Assembly: GCA_012934845.2 (NCBI GenBank)
Contig: WNNJ02002442.1
Span: 62,001-126,000 of the forward strand
From: Pomphorhynchus laevis
Taxonomy: Eukaryota; Acanthocephala; Palaeacanthocephala; Echinorhynchida; Pomphorhynchidae
Direction: 5' to 3'
DNA: 64,000 nt
The translations under genes and the position numbers were made by a program. Shown here piece after piece: positions 22,580-32,655 of this stretch (within the stretch, counting starts at the first letter, position 1; every line of letters begins with the position of its first letter). Under the pieces are notes generated by a model that searched no databases, was not told the origin of the DNA, and saw only the letters and a list, made by a program, of their open reading frames with translations.

Positions 22580-22879
22580 CCGGGCGTTCCTAAGTAAATT
22601 TTTTGATTCTTTCAAAATATCCTCATTGCTGAATTCTACAACCTTCTCCAGTAGATATCTCTGTGTTCGTAGAATGACAAAAGTGTTCTGATATCGATAC
22701 TCGGCATTAGTAGAAAAATAGTTCGCTAACTGTTTGGCTATATTGCAAAAAATCTTAGCAATATAGCCAAATATCGCCCGTTCGTAATTGGAAAACGTTG
22801 TATGATAAGGTGACACGCGTGAGTAAAATTCTAGGTCTTCTGCTGCATCCGTTGTCGCTAAAATAATGGCTACAACCAA
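22580..22879 (-). other. Open minus-strand segment of unknown nature
   Basis: An uninterrupted frame of about 100 codons (VAIILATTDAAEDLEFYSRV ... RNARWFFLRQ) runs from 22,879 into the LINE 5' fragment. I do not recognise the protein. Inside it lies a perfect 13-bp inverted repeat (22,734-22,746 and 22,758-22,770). It may be chance, or a scrap of an unrecognised element. Confidence 0.25.
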
Positions 22880-23055
22880 TTCGTGTTTTCATGCCACTTT
22901 GATATAACGCCATTTTATTGTTACCATAATAATAAGGATTTTATTACATAACATATCAACCGATAACTAAATAAATAACAGAAAGGAAAAGAGTCAGAGT
23001 CGCAAAAAAACTTGTCAACTGTAGATTCAATGATCTGTGCTAACTTCTTCCCAAA

Positions 23056-25520
23056 TTAAGGTCTCAAATCCACTGGGATCTGAGTCCTCCATCTAATCCA
23101 ACACGCCGCTCTTCTACTGATCCACCCGGGGTCTTTCAACCCCCGAAGAGACCAGTCGGTGCGGACTATGTTGGGTAAGCGAGAGACGAGGAGCTTAAGA
23201 AACCTTAGTCTTTGCTCTGGGGGACGTCCTCTAGAGAAGAACACTAATCCCGAGATAGCCCAGGTGCCCTAGAGGCGCACCTGAGTTTTCCCATTCAACG
23301 ACAGATGCTGGTCCCGTTTCAGAGCCCAACTAGCTCTCTTCAGGATACGTTTAAGTCTATCCAGGTCAGCTTTCGCTGACCATTTCACTGAAACGGTGAA
23401 CCCCAGGTATTTTACTCGACTTGTGAAGGTAGGGAGTGGATCATAGGCAAAAATGGAGGTTAGAGCAAAGAGTGCTAGTCTCTTAAGCTTTTGCTTCGTC
23501 GCAGGGGAGCCATGAAAGGCAACCACCTGCGATTTGACGGAGTTTAAAACAAGATTGGACATGGGTAACTGGTCTTTTAATCTTAAAAAGAAACGGCTGA
23601 TGCTAGAGACTACGTCCTTACACCTGCGTCCAGAGAACAGGGCTGTGGTGTCATCAGCGTACACCACTAGACGTTGTTTCCGTTGTTTAAATATTTTTAA
23701 GAGATTAATGGAGGCGGCAAGATACAAGATAGGAGAAAGAGGAGAACCTTGAGGCACACCCGTAATAGGGTAGAACTGACGCGCATCAGGGTCGTCTTCG
23801 TAGTAGAATCGCTTGGTATACAACAGTATCTCCACCCTTTTAGCAATTCTCGCAGGCAACCCGAGAGACCTGAGAGAAAATATAACAAAAGGAATAGAGA
23901 TGCGGTCAAATGCAGCAGAAATGTCAAGGAAAACAGCCACAGCAAGTTGATGGCTATTCTCCCGACAAAACTGATGCACTTCACCTACTGCTGAATGGAC
24001 CGAGCGACCTTTGACGAACCCATGGAAACCAGGTGGGATTAAATTACGGCTACTTAAATGATCGCCAATTATACGCGCAAGCGCTATTTCGTAGATCGAT
24101 ACGAGGGAATTTTGAATTGAAATGGGCCGCAGGTCTTTAGGACATGAGACCGGATATTTTTTGGGTAAAAAAATTCTACGACTAATGTTGATGTCGGCCA
24201 CATCGGATAGGTGGCTAATAGCATTGTGACGGCCACCTACCTTCTTCGATCGGCTGTCAAAAGCTGACAGACACGAGAAGAAAGATAAGCGACGGTTTTG
24301 GAGGTGCCCGGAAGAGGCCCCCAGGCATTGAGTATATCTGGGACAGATATATCTCTACTCCTGAAGTCTCCCCAAGGCGGGATTGGTTGTGGTGATTGAG
24401 TGGCTCCATAATTGTGTAGGGAAAGTGACTCCTCCAAAACTTTGTCAAGGCCTATACTACCAATCCACTCAGACGCTATATCCCTCCAACAAACAAACTT
24501 ATCTTTCTTGAATATCTTCCAAAAGGAAGACTGAGAAGGGTCACGACGAGCAATACTCGTCCTATCCTTACCCAGCTGGAACCAGTATCTGGTACGCCAG
24601 TATTCTTTCGAGAGCGTCTGTTTGGCAGAAGAAGAGAGGTCAGGGAGATGAAGTAGTTTAGCTAGGACCTTGAGTTTTGTCGGAGTGGGACTAAAAATAC
24701 GACCTTTATAGGTAGTCGATAAAATCGCGGTGACTTGCGAAGAGAGATAGGAATTAAATCCGATTAAACTCTCATTGCCAATTTGGGGGAAGCGCTGGAT
24801 CGCTGCTTGGAAGAAAGCCACCCTAATGGGATCAAAGTGGAATCTTCTACGAAGCAGGGAGTCCTCTTCTATCCGCCAACGAATCAGGTCATGAGAGGTG
24901 GACAGATGTTGCCGCGATTGCTCCATACAGAAGAGCTTAAGCAACCATTTCTCGTGGAGCAATAATAAGTCGAGGAGTGAATTGGTTGTCGTGCAATGAA
25001 AGGAGGGGGACGGAGGTTTATGAATAAGATAACCGTTCCTGGCTCTGCGGAGTGCTGCATTAATCCAACGACCAGTTCTGTCGTTGAAGTCACCTAGTAC
25101 CATGTCATAGCCGCCATCAATTATCTCATCCAGAAGGTCACGGTTCTTGTGAATCTCTCCTGGACGAATATAGACGTTGGCTAGACTGAGGCGTTTACCG
25201 TTCTTGACGAGTGAAACTACTAAACAAGACAGGGCTGGACAAGAGTAGTTTAAAATGAGGGAGGATCTTAAGGAGTATTTAAGTAAGGTCATGAGTCCTT
25301 GAGATGAAGAGGAGTGAGGAGGGGTTATATACGGAGTATAGTGGGTATAAATGTGCTTAGGGATAAATCGAGTAATGTCCTGGGAGAGACGGATAGACCG
25401 CGTCTTCTGAAGAACTATAACATCTGCGACTCTACCAGATAGAAGCCTAAGGGCAGAATCCCCCCCCCGAATTCCACTGAAGAATATTCAGTGAAAAAGG
25501 CTCGGGCTTACTCACCATTG
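23056..25520 (-). pseudogene. LINE ORF2: APE endonuclease and RT, copy A
   Basis: ORF2 of the jockey-type LINE, which nicks target DNA and reverse-transcribes the element RNA. It starts at an ATG near 25,520 (MVSKPEPFSLNI, compare MQSSQEPFSLNI in copy B). A run of nine C at about 25,462-25,470 coincides with loss of frame. Open pieces: 25,292-24,237 (APE with LGDFNDRTGRW and SHDLIRW, then connector), 24,201-23,269 (RT with RPISIQNSL, FLDISAAFDRI, GVPQGSPLSP, VVYADDTTALF) and 23,244-23,056 (C-terminus). At least three frame breaks separate them. All catalytic motifs are individually kept, which suggests fairly recent decay. Confidence 0.85.
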
Positions 25521-26750
25521 TGATGGATTAGTTGGATTGGGAGCCGACAACTTAGACTGGGCCAGTAGTAGGGGGTTACCCCCTTACAACCAGCCACAGT
25601 CTCGCGTGCCGTCCCCTGTGCGACATTATCTTCATTTCCCGGAGACCTTAAGGAAGATCCTTTAATAAACTTCAATAGCGGATCTTTAGAGACCGAAGCC
25701 CCTCTTTTCTTAGATCGCTGACAGCCGGAGATGCAGGAATCGACGGCGCACATAGGATGGAATTGACAAGATTTCGAATCAAGTCCTCCATGGACGCCAG
25801 TGTTGTCTTCTTGGATTCGGAAATGAGCTGAATGATGTCATGATCCGTCAGTTTCCCAGTATTCTGCTTATTATTGCTAGATGCCGCTACAAAGGATTCC
25901 GGACGGGCACTCCTAAAGTGATTTTTATATTGTTTGAAAACTCGACATTTTCTGGACCACGCCGGGTGGTCCAGTCCGCAATTAATGCATTTAGCAGTAT
26001 TATTACAACGCGTCCCAGCCAGTAAATCCAGACAAGACTCGGCACCACAAACCCCACAGACAGGAGGGGATTTGCAATTTGATCTCCAGTGCCCCCACTT
26101 GTGGCACCCACTACAGTGGGATATGTCAGGTTGTCCTCGTCAAGGATGGTGAAAGCGAGATTGTACCCAAGAAATGGGTTATTACAACTGTTTGAAAGCA
26201 AACGAGCCTTGTTTAACTCTGCTGAGCAGAAGGCCACAGAGAGGGCTGCTCCATCCCTCCCTTTTAGTTGTCGCAGATTGTTAATTTTAAATTTGTTACA
26301 CAGATTTATAATGTCTTCCTCGTCTAATTGAGGAGGGAATTTATTAATATTGAGAGAGGCCAACAGCGGTTTCACCTCAATAGATGCTACGTCTTTATGA
26401 GTTTCCTCGAAATAATTGACATAATCGTTCAAGAAATCTGGAGTAGCAAATGAAATACGAATCATGTTATCAGTAATTTTGACTTTGTTGAATATAAAAC
26501 GATTTCCAAATCTTAGTGCAAAGTCTTTTAAGAAATATTTGAAAAACAAATGCTTTTCTGTTGGTTTTTTAATTCTTACAATGCGAAGATTTTGAAATTT
26601 TGGAATGGGGGGGGGTAAAACCCCATCAAAAGAAACGTTACTTACTTTGTCGGAAGACAATGGGTATACCTTATTAGTCTCTGTTTCCAACGTTGAGATT
26701 GAATAGAAGTTAAGATAAGATAAGGAATTTCTTAAATAACTAACAACCAC
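25510..26750 (-). pseudogene. LINE ORF1, copy A
   Basis: Nucleic-acid-binding ORF1 of the LINE. The open frame 26,750-25,887 holds the N-terminal part and the central domain with NPFLGYNLAFTILDEDNLTYP, where the zinc knuckles should begin; the frame then shifts (about 26,120) and the Cys motifs continue in another frame. The C-terminal part is read at 25,753-25,508 (CQRSKKRG...), homologous to PRSKKRSSSK in copy B. No ATG opens the frame at 26,750 (the codon is GTG), so the true start is uncertain. Confidence 0.75.
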
Positions 26751-26830
26751 TAAAAAATAACGAAAAGAGAGAAAAAAAAATGCAGTTCAAATAAGACAAC
26801 TCATAATAGCATTTAGTCTTCATAATGATG

Positions 26831-29290
26831 TCACGGCCTCAGGTCCAGCGGGATCTGAGCCCTCCAGCTAATCCAACACGCCGCTCTTCGACTGAACCAC
26901 CCGGGGTCTATCACCCCCCGAAGAATCCAATCTAGGCGGACTATGCGCGGTAATCGCGAGATGAGGAGCTTGAGAAACCTTAGTCTTTGCTCTGGAGGAC
27001 GTCCTCTCGAAAAGAAGACTAATCCCGAGATAGCCCAAGTACCCCAGAGGCGCACTTGGGTTTTCCCATTCAACGACAGATGCTGAGCCCGTTTCAGGGC
27101 CCACCTAGCTTTCTTCAGGATACGTTTAAGTCTATCCAGGTCAGCTTTCGCCGACCAGTTCACCGTAACAGTGAACCCCAGGTATTTTACTCGACTTGTG
27201 AAGGTAGGGAGTGGTTGATTAGTCAATATAGAAGATAGAGCTGAGAGTGCTAGTCTCTTTAATTTTTTCTTTGTCGCAGGGGTGCCATGAAAGACAACTA
27301 CCTGCGATTTGGATGAATTTAAAATAAGATTGGATAGGGTCAGCTGGTCTGTTAATCTTAAAAAGAAACGGCTGATGTCTGAAGCGACATCTTTGCACCT
27401 GCGTCCAGAGAACAGGGCCGTGGTATCATCAGCGTATACCACTAGATGTTGATCACGTTTAAAATTCTTGAATAGTACAATGGAGGCAGCAAGAAATAAG
27501 ATAGGAGAAAGTGGGGATCCTTGGGGCACACCTGTAATAGGGTAGAACTGACACGCATCAGGGTCGTCTTCATAGTAGAACCTCTTGGTAAACAGTAATA
27601 TCTCCACCCTGTTAACAATTCTCGCAGGCAACCCGAGTGACCTGAGAGAGGAGATAACAAAGGGAATGGAAATGCGGTCAAATGCAGCAGAAAAGTCAAG
27701 GAAAACAGCCACAGCTAGTTGATGGCTATTATCCCTACAAAACTGATGCACTTCACCTATTGCTGAATGAACCGAGCGTCCCTTGACAAACCCGTGAAAA
27801 CTCGGTGGGATCAAATTACGCCTACTTAAATGGTCGCGGATTCTACGCGCAAGCGCTTTTTCGTAGATGGAGATGAGGGAGTTTTGAATCGAAATGGGAC
27901 GCAGATCTTTGGGACATGAAACCGGACTATGCTTTGGTAAGAAAATTCTACGACTAATATTGATGCCGGCTACATCGGATGGTGAGGCTAAAAGCATTGT
28001 GACGGCCACTTCTCTTCTTTGATCGGCTGTCAAAAGCTGACAGACTCGAGAAGATAGTGGAGCGACGGATTTAGAGGTGCCCGGAAGTGGCCCCCAGGAG
28101 TTCAGGATATCTGTAACAGATAAGTCCCTGCTTCTGAAGTCACCCCAAGGCGGGATTGGTTGGGGAGATTGAGTGGCTCCATAATTATGTAGGGATAGTG
28201 ACTCCTTCAAAACATTATCAAGGCCTATACTACCAATCCAACCCAAAGCTCTATCCTTCCAACAGACAAACTTCTCCTTCTTGAATATCTTCCAGAAGGA
28301 AGACTGAGAAGGGTTAAGGTGAGCGATGTTCGCCTTATCCCTGCTCAGCTGGAACCTATATCTAGTGCTCCAGTATTCATTCGAGATGGCCTGCCTGGCG
28401 GAAACAGAGACATTGGGAAGACCTAGCATTTTAGCCAAAACCTTGAGTTTTGTTGGAGTGGGATTGTAAATATGACCTTTATAGGTAGTCGAAAGAAACG
28501 CGGTAGCTTGCGAGGAGAGGAAGGAATTAAATTCGGTCAAATTCTCATTACCAATTCTGGGGAAGAGTTGGATAGCCGCCTGAAAGAAAGCCACTCTGAT
28601 GGGATCAAAGTGAAACCTCCTTCTAAGCAACGTATCTTCCTCTATCCGCCAACGAATTAGGTCATGAGAGATGGTCTGTTTTTGGCGCGACTGCTCAGTG
28701 CAGATGGGTTTCAACAACCACATCTTATGAAGCAGTAATATGTCGAGGAGAGAATTAGTTGTTGAGCAATGAAAAGTTGGGGACGGTGGTTTGTGAATAA
28801 GGTAATCGTTCCTGGCTCTGCGGAGTGCTGCATTAATCCAACGACCAGTTCTGTCGTTGAAGTCACCGAGTAACATGTCATAGCCACTACCCAAGATACG
28901 GTCCAGGAGATCACGGTTCTTGTGAATTTCCCCTGGCCTAATATAGATATTGGCTATGCTGATACGTTTACCATTCTTACAAAGTGAAACAGCTAAACAA
29001 GACAGGGCTGGACAAGAATAGTTTAAAAGAAGGGATGATCTTAAGGAGCATTTAACTAGGGTTAAGAGACCTTGAGATGAAGAGGCGTGAGGAGGGGTTA
29101 TGTACGGAGTGAAGTGGGTGTAAATATGCTTGGGGATAAATCGAGTAATGTCCTGGGGGATACGGATAGACCGCGTCTCCTGAAGGACTATAACATCCGC
29201 ATCTCTACCAGATAGAAGGCTAAGAGCAGAAGCACCTCCCGAATTCCACTGAAGTATATTCAGTGAAAAAGGCTCTTGACTACTTTGCAT
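26831..29290 (-). CDS. LINE ORF2 polyprotein, APE endonuclease-RT, intact 819 aa
   Basis: The endonuclease-RT protein of a jockey-type LINE, acting at chromatin in target-primed reverse transcription. It starts at ATG 29,290. The APE endonuclease occupies about residues 8-225: WNSGG (15-19), Q37-E38-T, catalytic GDFN (142-145) and SHD (208-210). The RT covers about 445-700: RPISIQNS (464-471), GFVKGRSVHS (500-509), FLDFSAAFDRI with catalytic Asp at about 532, GVPQGSPLSP (587-596) and YADD (619-622). A thumb and a basic C-terminus end at LDLRP. There is no RNase H, which fits the jockey clade, and the length is somewhat short for it. ORF1 lies 34 bp upstream. The frame is uninterrupted, so the protein could be functional. 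Confidence 0.9.
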   Translation of the reverse strand: MQSSQEPFSLNILQWNSGGASALSLLSGRDADVIVLQETRSIRIPQDITRFIPKHIYTHFTPYITPPHASSSQGLLTLVKCSLRSSLLLNYSCPALSCLAVSLCKNGKRISIANIYIRPGEIHKNRDLLDRILGSGYDMLLGDFNDRTGRWINAALRRARNDYLIHKPPSPTFHCSTTNSLLDILLLHKMWLLKPICTEQSRQKQTISHDLIRWRIEEDTLLRRRFHFDPIRVAFFQAAIQLFPRIGNENLTEFNSFLSSQATAFLSTTYKGHIYNPTPTKLKVLAKMLGLPNVSVSARQAISNEYWSTRYRFQLSRDKANIAHLNPSQSSFWKIFKKEKFVCWKDRALGWIGSIGLDNVLKESLSLHNYGATQSPQPIPPWGDFRSRDLSVTDILNSWGPLPGTSKSVAPLSSRVCQLLTADQRREVAVTMLLASPSDVAGINISRRIFLPKHSPVSCPKDLRPISIQNSLISIYEKALARRIRDHLSRRNLIPPSFHGFVKGRSVHSAIGEVHQFCRDNSHQLAVAVFLDFSAAFDRISIPFVISSLRSLGLPARIVNRVEILLFTKRFYYEDDPDACQFYPITGVPQGSPLSPILFLAASIVLFKNFKRDQHLVVYADDTTALFSGRRCKDVASDISRFFLRLTDQLTLSNLILNSSKSQVVVFHGTPATKKKLKRLALSALSSILTNQPLPTFTSRVKYLGFTVTVNWSAKADLDRLKRILKKARWALKRAQHLSLNGKTQVRLWGTWAISGLVFFSRGRPPEQRLRFLKLLISRLPRIVRLDWILRGVIDPGWFSRRAACWISWRAQIPLDLRP

Positions 29291-29324
29291 TGTGTTACGA
29301 CAGCTGGAGTGGGATGCCTACCTC

Positions 29325-30677
29325 CTAGCAGAAACTAGGAGAGAGAAAGTTGCCCTTCTCACTCCCAGCCCTACCAGGAGAAGACACTTGCCCACCGGCA
29401 TTATCTTCATCTCCCTCTGAGGCCAACAACTCCCAGCATATATCATCTTTCTTTGCCAACTTCAAGGAAGCCAACTTTTGTTTAGAAGATGATCTCTTCT
29501 TAGAACGGGGGGCTCTCTTTGAAGAGGTAAGAATCGTCGATGGAGGAGAACGGGACTCCTCGAATTTCGCTATCAGATGGTTCATTAAGGCTCGAATCTC
29601 GTCTTTATATGTCTGTAGTCTTGCGTCAACAATTTTGAAAATGTCGGTGTCCGACATACCATAACCGTTTGAATTGGATAAGCTGGCAGCGGCAAAGTGG
29701 GCCGGTTTGACCGGTGCCCCACAATGCCTTAATTTGTATTCTTTGAAGATAGGACATCTTCTAGACCAGGCCGGGTGCTGACCACCACAATTGGAACACA
29801 GAGGGGGGAGAGAACATTTCCCCTCATGGACTTCGGAAGAGCTGCAAACCCCACACGTATGGGGCCTAGTACAGTTCGAGGACCAGTGCCCCCAGAGGTG
29901 GCACCCATTGCAATGGGGGTATGTTAAGTCATCAGCATCTACGATATTGAAAGAAAGATTGTACCCCAGAAAGGGGTTACATTTGCTTTTAGCCAGACAT
30001 TCCGCCTGATCAACTGCGGTAGAACAGAATGCTATTGGTATAGCCTGGCCTTTCTTGCCCAGGATTGGGCGAATATTATGAATTTTGAACTCAGATGTGA
30101 GAGCAATGATATCTTCCTCCGTTGCGAATGGCGGAAAATTATTAATTTTCAAAGTCGCCTGAATAGGCCTGTAAGTAGTTGACCCAAATTCTTTTAAGTG
30201 TGTTTCGAAAAATTCTAGGTACGATGCTGCCAGATCTGGACAGCTGAAAGAAACCCTGATTTCGGAATCTAAATATTTTATCGAATTAAATAGAATTCAC
30301 TTCTTATAAGAGCTTGTAAACTCTCTCAGAAAAATATTGAAAAGATTCTTCCTTTCAAATGGTTGAAGAAGTCTGATTATTACCAGATTCACCACTTTAG
30401 GCACAGGAGGGAGTTCTCCATCTGTGCTTGAGATTAAAAAATTAGACGAAATAGGACTAACCTTGTTTTCTTTGGCTTGAAAATTCGATGTTACATTGGA
30501 AATACCTGAGTTCCGTTCCATATTAGCTTGATTTTGTAAGTTGTTTGAAGCACCGATGGTAAATTTTTCTACAATTTTTTCTTTATGACTAATTTTGCTA
30601 TTGAACCATTGAATAGAAGTTAGAATCGTTGTTGCTGTTTCGCTTTGATGCTCCGTCGCACAAAATTTTACTAACAC
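29325..30677 (-). pseudogene. LINE ORF1 with zinc knuckles, one in-frame stop
   Basis: ORF1 protein of LINE copy B, about 450 codons, open except for one in-frame TGA at 30,297-30,299. The N-terminal part (30,677-30,300) is variable. The central domain carries NPFLGYNLSFNIVDADDLTYP, followed by a Cys-His cluster: CNGCHLWGHWSSNC, then C.VC....H....C and CSNCGGQHPAWSRRCP. This is the pattern of jockey-type ORF1 zinc knuckles that bind element RNA. A Lys-rich stretch (KRAPRSKKRSSSKQK) is near the C-terminus. The first codon at 30,677 is GTG; the first in-frame ATG is well inside (MERNSG), so the start is uncertain. Confidence 0.8.
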
Positions 30678-30813
30678 TGTACATTTTCACACAATATTTT
30701 TATTGTTACCGCTTGAATACTATTTAACATTCATTTGTTTTGTAAAAAAAAACTGACAATTTGTGCACGTCGAAGCTTCAAAAGAATTTGTAAGTAACTT
30801 TAAAAAACTAACT

Positions 30814-31770
30814 ATGGAGGCGGCTGGTCGAATGAATTTTGCTTACGAATTGTTCTTGAAGATATGGCCAACGCTGGACAGTTATCAGGGGGATACCGTT
30901 GATGATCGAGAGGATTTTTCTGAACGCTTGGATCGCTCTCTTAAACATTTCTTGTTGGATTTTCTTAATTCGAAGGGTGTTTTGCGTTTTTACATTGACC
31001 ATGTCGAAGTCAACTTCCAAAGATTCATAGGTTACGATTGTGATGAAGTATTTATCGAAGGCAGTGATGGCACTGTATATGTTCATGGAGGAATCAACGT
31101 GGGATCTATCGACGATGCAGATGAACGATATGAAGACTTGTCTGATAATAGAATCAAAACTGAAAGAGAGTGTGAAGATGCTCTTATTGATAGCAGAACT
31201 GGAAACGACAGTGATGCAGATTGTAAGGACACCTGGGCTTATAGTTCAGAGGTTGACACTGTAGATACCTTTAATATTGTCGGTTTAATTGATGCTCTAT
31301 CAGATAACAGAAGCAATGACTGCAACGGTTATGGGAATGACTACCATAGGACTATAGCGCTGATGAAGGACTTGGGATCTATCGATGATGTAGATGAACG
31401 ATCTGAAAACTTGTCTGATAACAGAATCGAAACCGAAAGAGAGTGTGATGATGCTCTTAGTGATAGCAGAATTGGAAACGACAGTGATCAGCATTGTGAG
31501 GACATCTGGGCTTATAGTTCAGAGGTTGACGCTGTAGATACCTTTAATATTGTCGGTGTAATTGATGTTCTATCAGATAACAGAATCAATGACTGCAACG
31601 GTTATGGGAATGACTACCTTGCGACTATAACGCTGATGGAGGACAACAACGATTCTGGAAATTACCACTGCTATAGTGTGGAAAAACGAATGGTTCTAAA
31701 AAGGCTTGATGCTTCCGATTGTGGTTGTTTCACTGATACAGTAATATGTTGGAAATTCAAAAGAGAATAA
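30814..31770 (+). CDS. Unknown acidic protein, 318 aa, with in-frame 91-codon duplication
   Basis: I do not recognise this protein. The start is the first ATG of an open frame that extends upstream to 30,763 without another. The N-terminal ~95 residues look globular (NFAYELFLKIWPTLDSY; RFYIDHVEVNFQRF). Then a 273-bp unit occurs twice (31,102-31,374 and 31,375 to about 31,643), encoding about 91 residues beginning GSIDD(A/V)DER and including WAYSSEVD and SDNR.NDCNGYGNDY. The unit is rich in Asp and Glu. The copies differ at scattered codons but keep frame. The C-terminus has Cys residues (DCGCFTDTVICWKF). No RT, nuclease or zinc-knuckle motif is present. The gene sits between LINE copies B and C. 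It could be a host gene, one exon of a host gene, or an accessory ORF. Confidence 0.5.
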   Translation: MEAAGRMNFAYELFLKIWPTLDSYQGDTVDDREDFSERLDRSLKHFLLDFLNSKGVLRFYIDHVEVNFQRFIGYDCDEVFIEGSDGTVYVHGGINVGSIDDADERYEDLSDNRIKTERECEDALIDSRTGNDSDADCKDTWAYSSEVDTVDTFNIVGLIDALSDNRSNDCNGYGNDYHRTIALMKDLGSIDDVDERSENLSDNRIETERECDDALSDSRIGNDSDQHCEDIWAYSSEVDAVDTFNIVGVIDVLSDNRINDCNGYGNDYLATITLMEDNNDSGNYHCYSVEKRMVLKRLDASDCGCFTDTVICWKFKRE

Positions 31771-32617
31771 TGCCGACTACAAAGCAAATCTGGTACCACT
31801 AAACTTCTCTGCTAAGTTCCAAAGGTGTCTTACCTGCGATGACCTTGGCTGCGGTGTGGAGTTCGGAAGCGTAAGTCCTTTAAGGAGACGGGCAGTGGAA
31901 GGCTCCTTCAGACTGGAAGAACAAAGATTTGGAGGTGATGTGTTCGAACAGAAGGGAGGTATGGAGATCATGCGACAAGACCGCTGGCCTCCGTCTGCTA
32001 GAATCCTCTCCTTATGTGGTACTAATCCTTCGATTTTTGCCTATATATTCTTTTTTTTTGACGAAATGTTTTCCACATACAGTTGTATTTTTAATAAAAT
32101 CTTCATTATTGTTTTGTAAAAAAGCACCTTTTGTGAGTACACTGTTTTCACTTTGAAACATAATATTGCCCAAGGATTGTGGTGATAAGAATGTCAGGGT
32201 AGAAATAAATCTGATCGACTTTTTGTGAGCTGTTACTTTATTCCAGTGGTATCGGTAAATTTTACGTTACAACGTGAAACCACGATGTCATGCGATACCA
32301 CCCGATACCACGATGCAACGGGGTTGATATTCTGGAAAAGATAAGAAAGTGCATTGTAAAATACAAGTTACGATGGGATAAGGAGGATCTCTGCCACAAC
32401 AAACGGATCCCTAAATACGGTTGTAAAAAATGGTGGGCAATGAAAATAATCCAGGATAAAATCGCGGAAATTAATCCACACCCCAAAACAATACTAAAAA
32501 CATTGTATAATATTAACACGTGCTGCGTAAAAGCGAACTGAAAGTTTATCATGCGATTCAACGTATTACACAATTCGTAAATCATGATAATATTTCATTT
32601 TCCTGACATATTTAAAC
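31771..32617. other. Stretch without a recognised gene
   Basis: Two short plus-strand frames (31,856-32,119, 87 codons; 32,290-32,541, 83 codons) have no motif I recognise, and the first ends in low-complexity Phe/Ile. The region is not obviously part of the neighbouring LINEs. Confidence 0.4.
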
Positions 32618-32655
32618 ATATTGGGGTGATATATTAAAACATATTGGGGTGATAA
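32618..32655. repeat. 18-bp direct repeat
   Basis: AAACATATTGGGGTGATA occurs twice in tandem just before the ORF1 remnant of LINE copy C. It could mark the 5' edge of that copy. Confidence 0.7.

Larger units (their letters stand above)
22920..26757 (-). mobile_element. Jockey-type LINE copy A, near full length, broken
   Basis: On the minus strand ORF1 (26,750-25,510) is followed by ORF2 (about 25,520-23,056) and a short 3' region. The gene order and sequence match copy B, which follows head-to-tail at 26,760-30,760. The ORF1 sequence of A differs much more from B than the ORF2 sequence does, so the two copies come from different subfamilies rather than a recent tandem duplication. Confidence 0.85.
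26760..30760 (-). mobile_element. Jockey-type LINE copy B, best-preserved copy
   Basis: Full gene order on the minus strand: short 5' region, ORF1 (30,677-29,325), 34-bp gap, ORF2 (29,290-26,831), and a short 3' region reaching copy A at about 26,760. ORF2 is open throughout and ORF1 has one in-frame stop. I see no clear poly(A) tail or target-site duplication. Its 3' end directly adjoins the 5' end of copy A. Confidence 0.85.

Noticed and set aside
25840-26331. Plus-strand frames over LINE ORF1
   Set aside because: Antisense to the Cys-His region of ORF1; codon pattern and homology are on the minus strand.
30786-30800. GTAAGTAA upstream of the 318-codon frame as a splice donor
   Set aside because: A single consensus match in AT-rich DNA without a supporting acceptor or transcript is not evidence.
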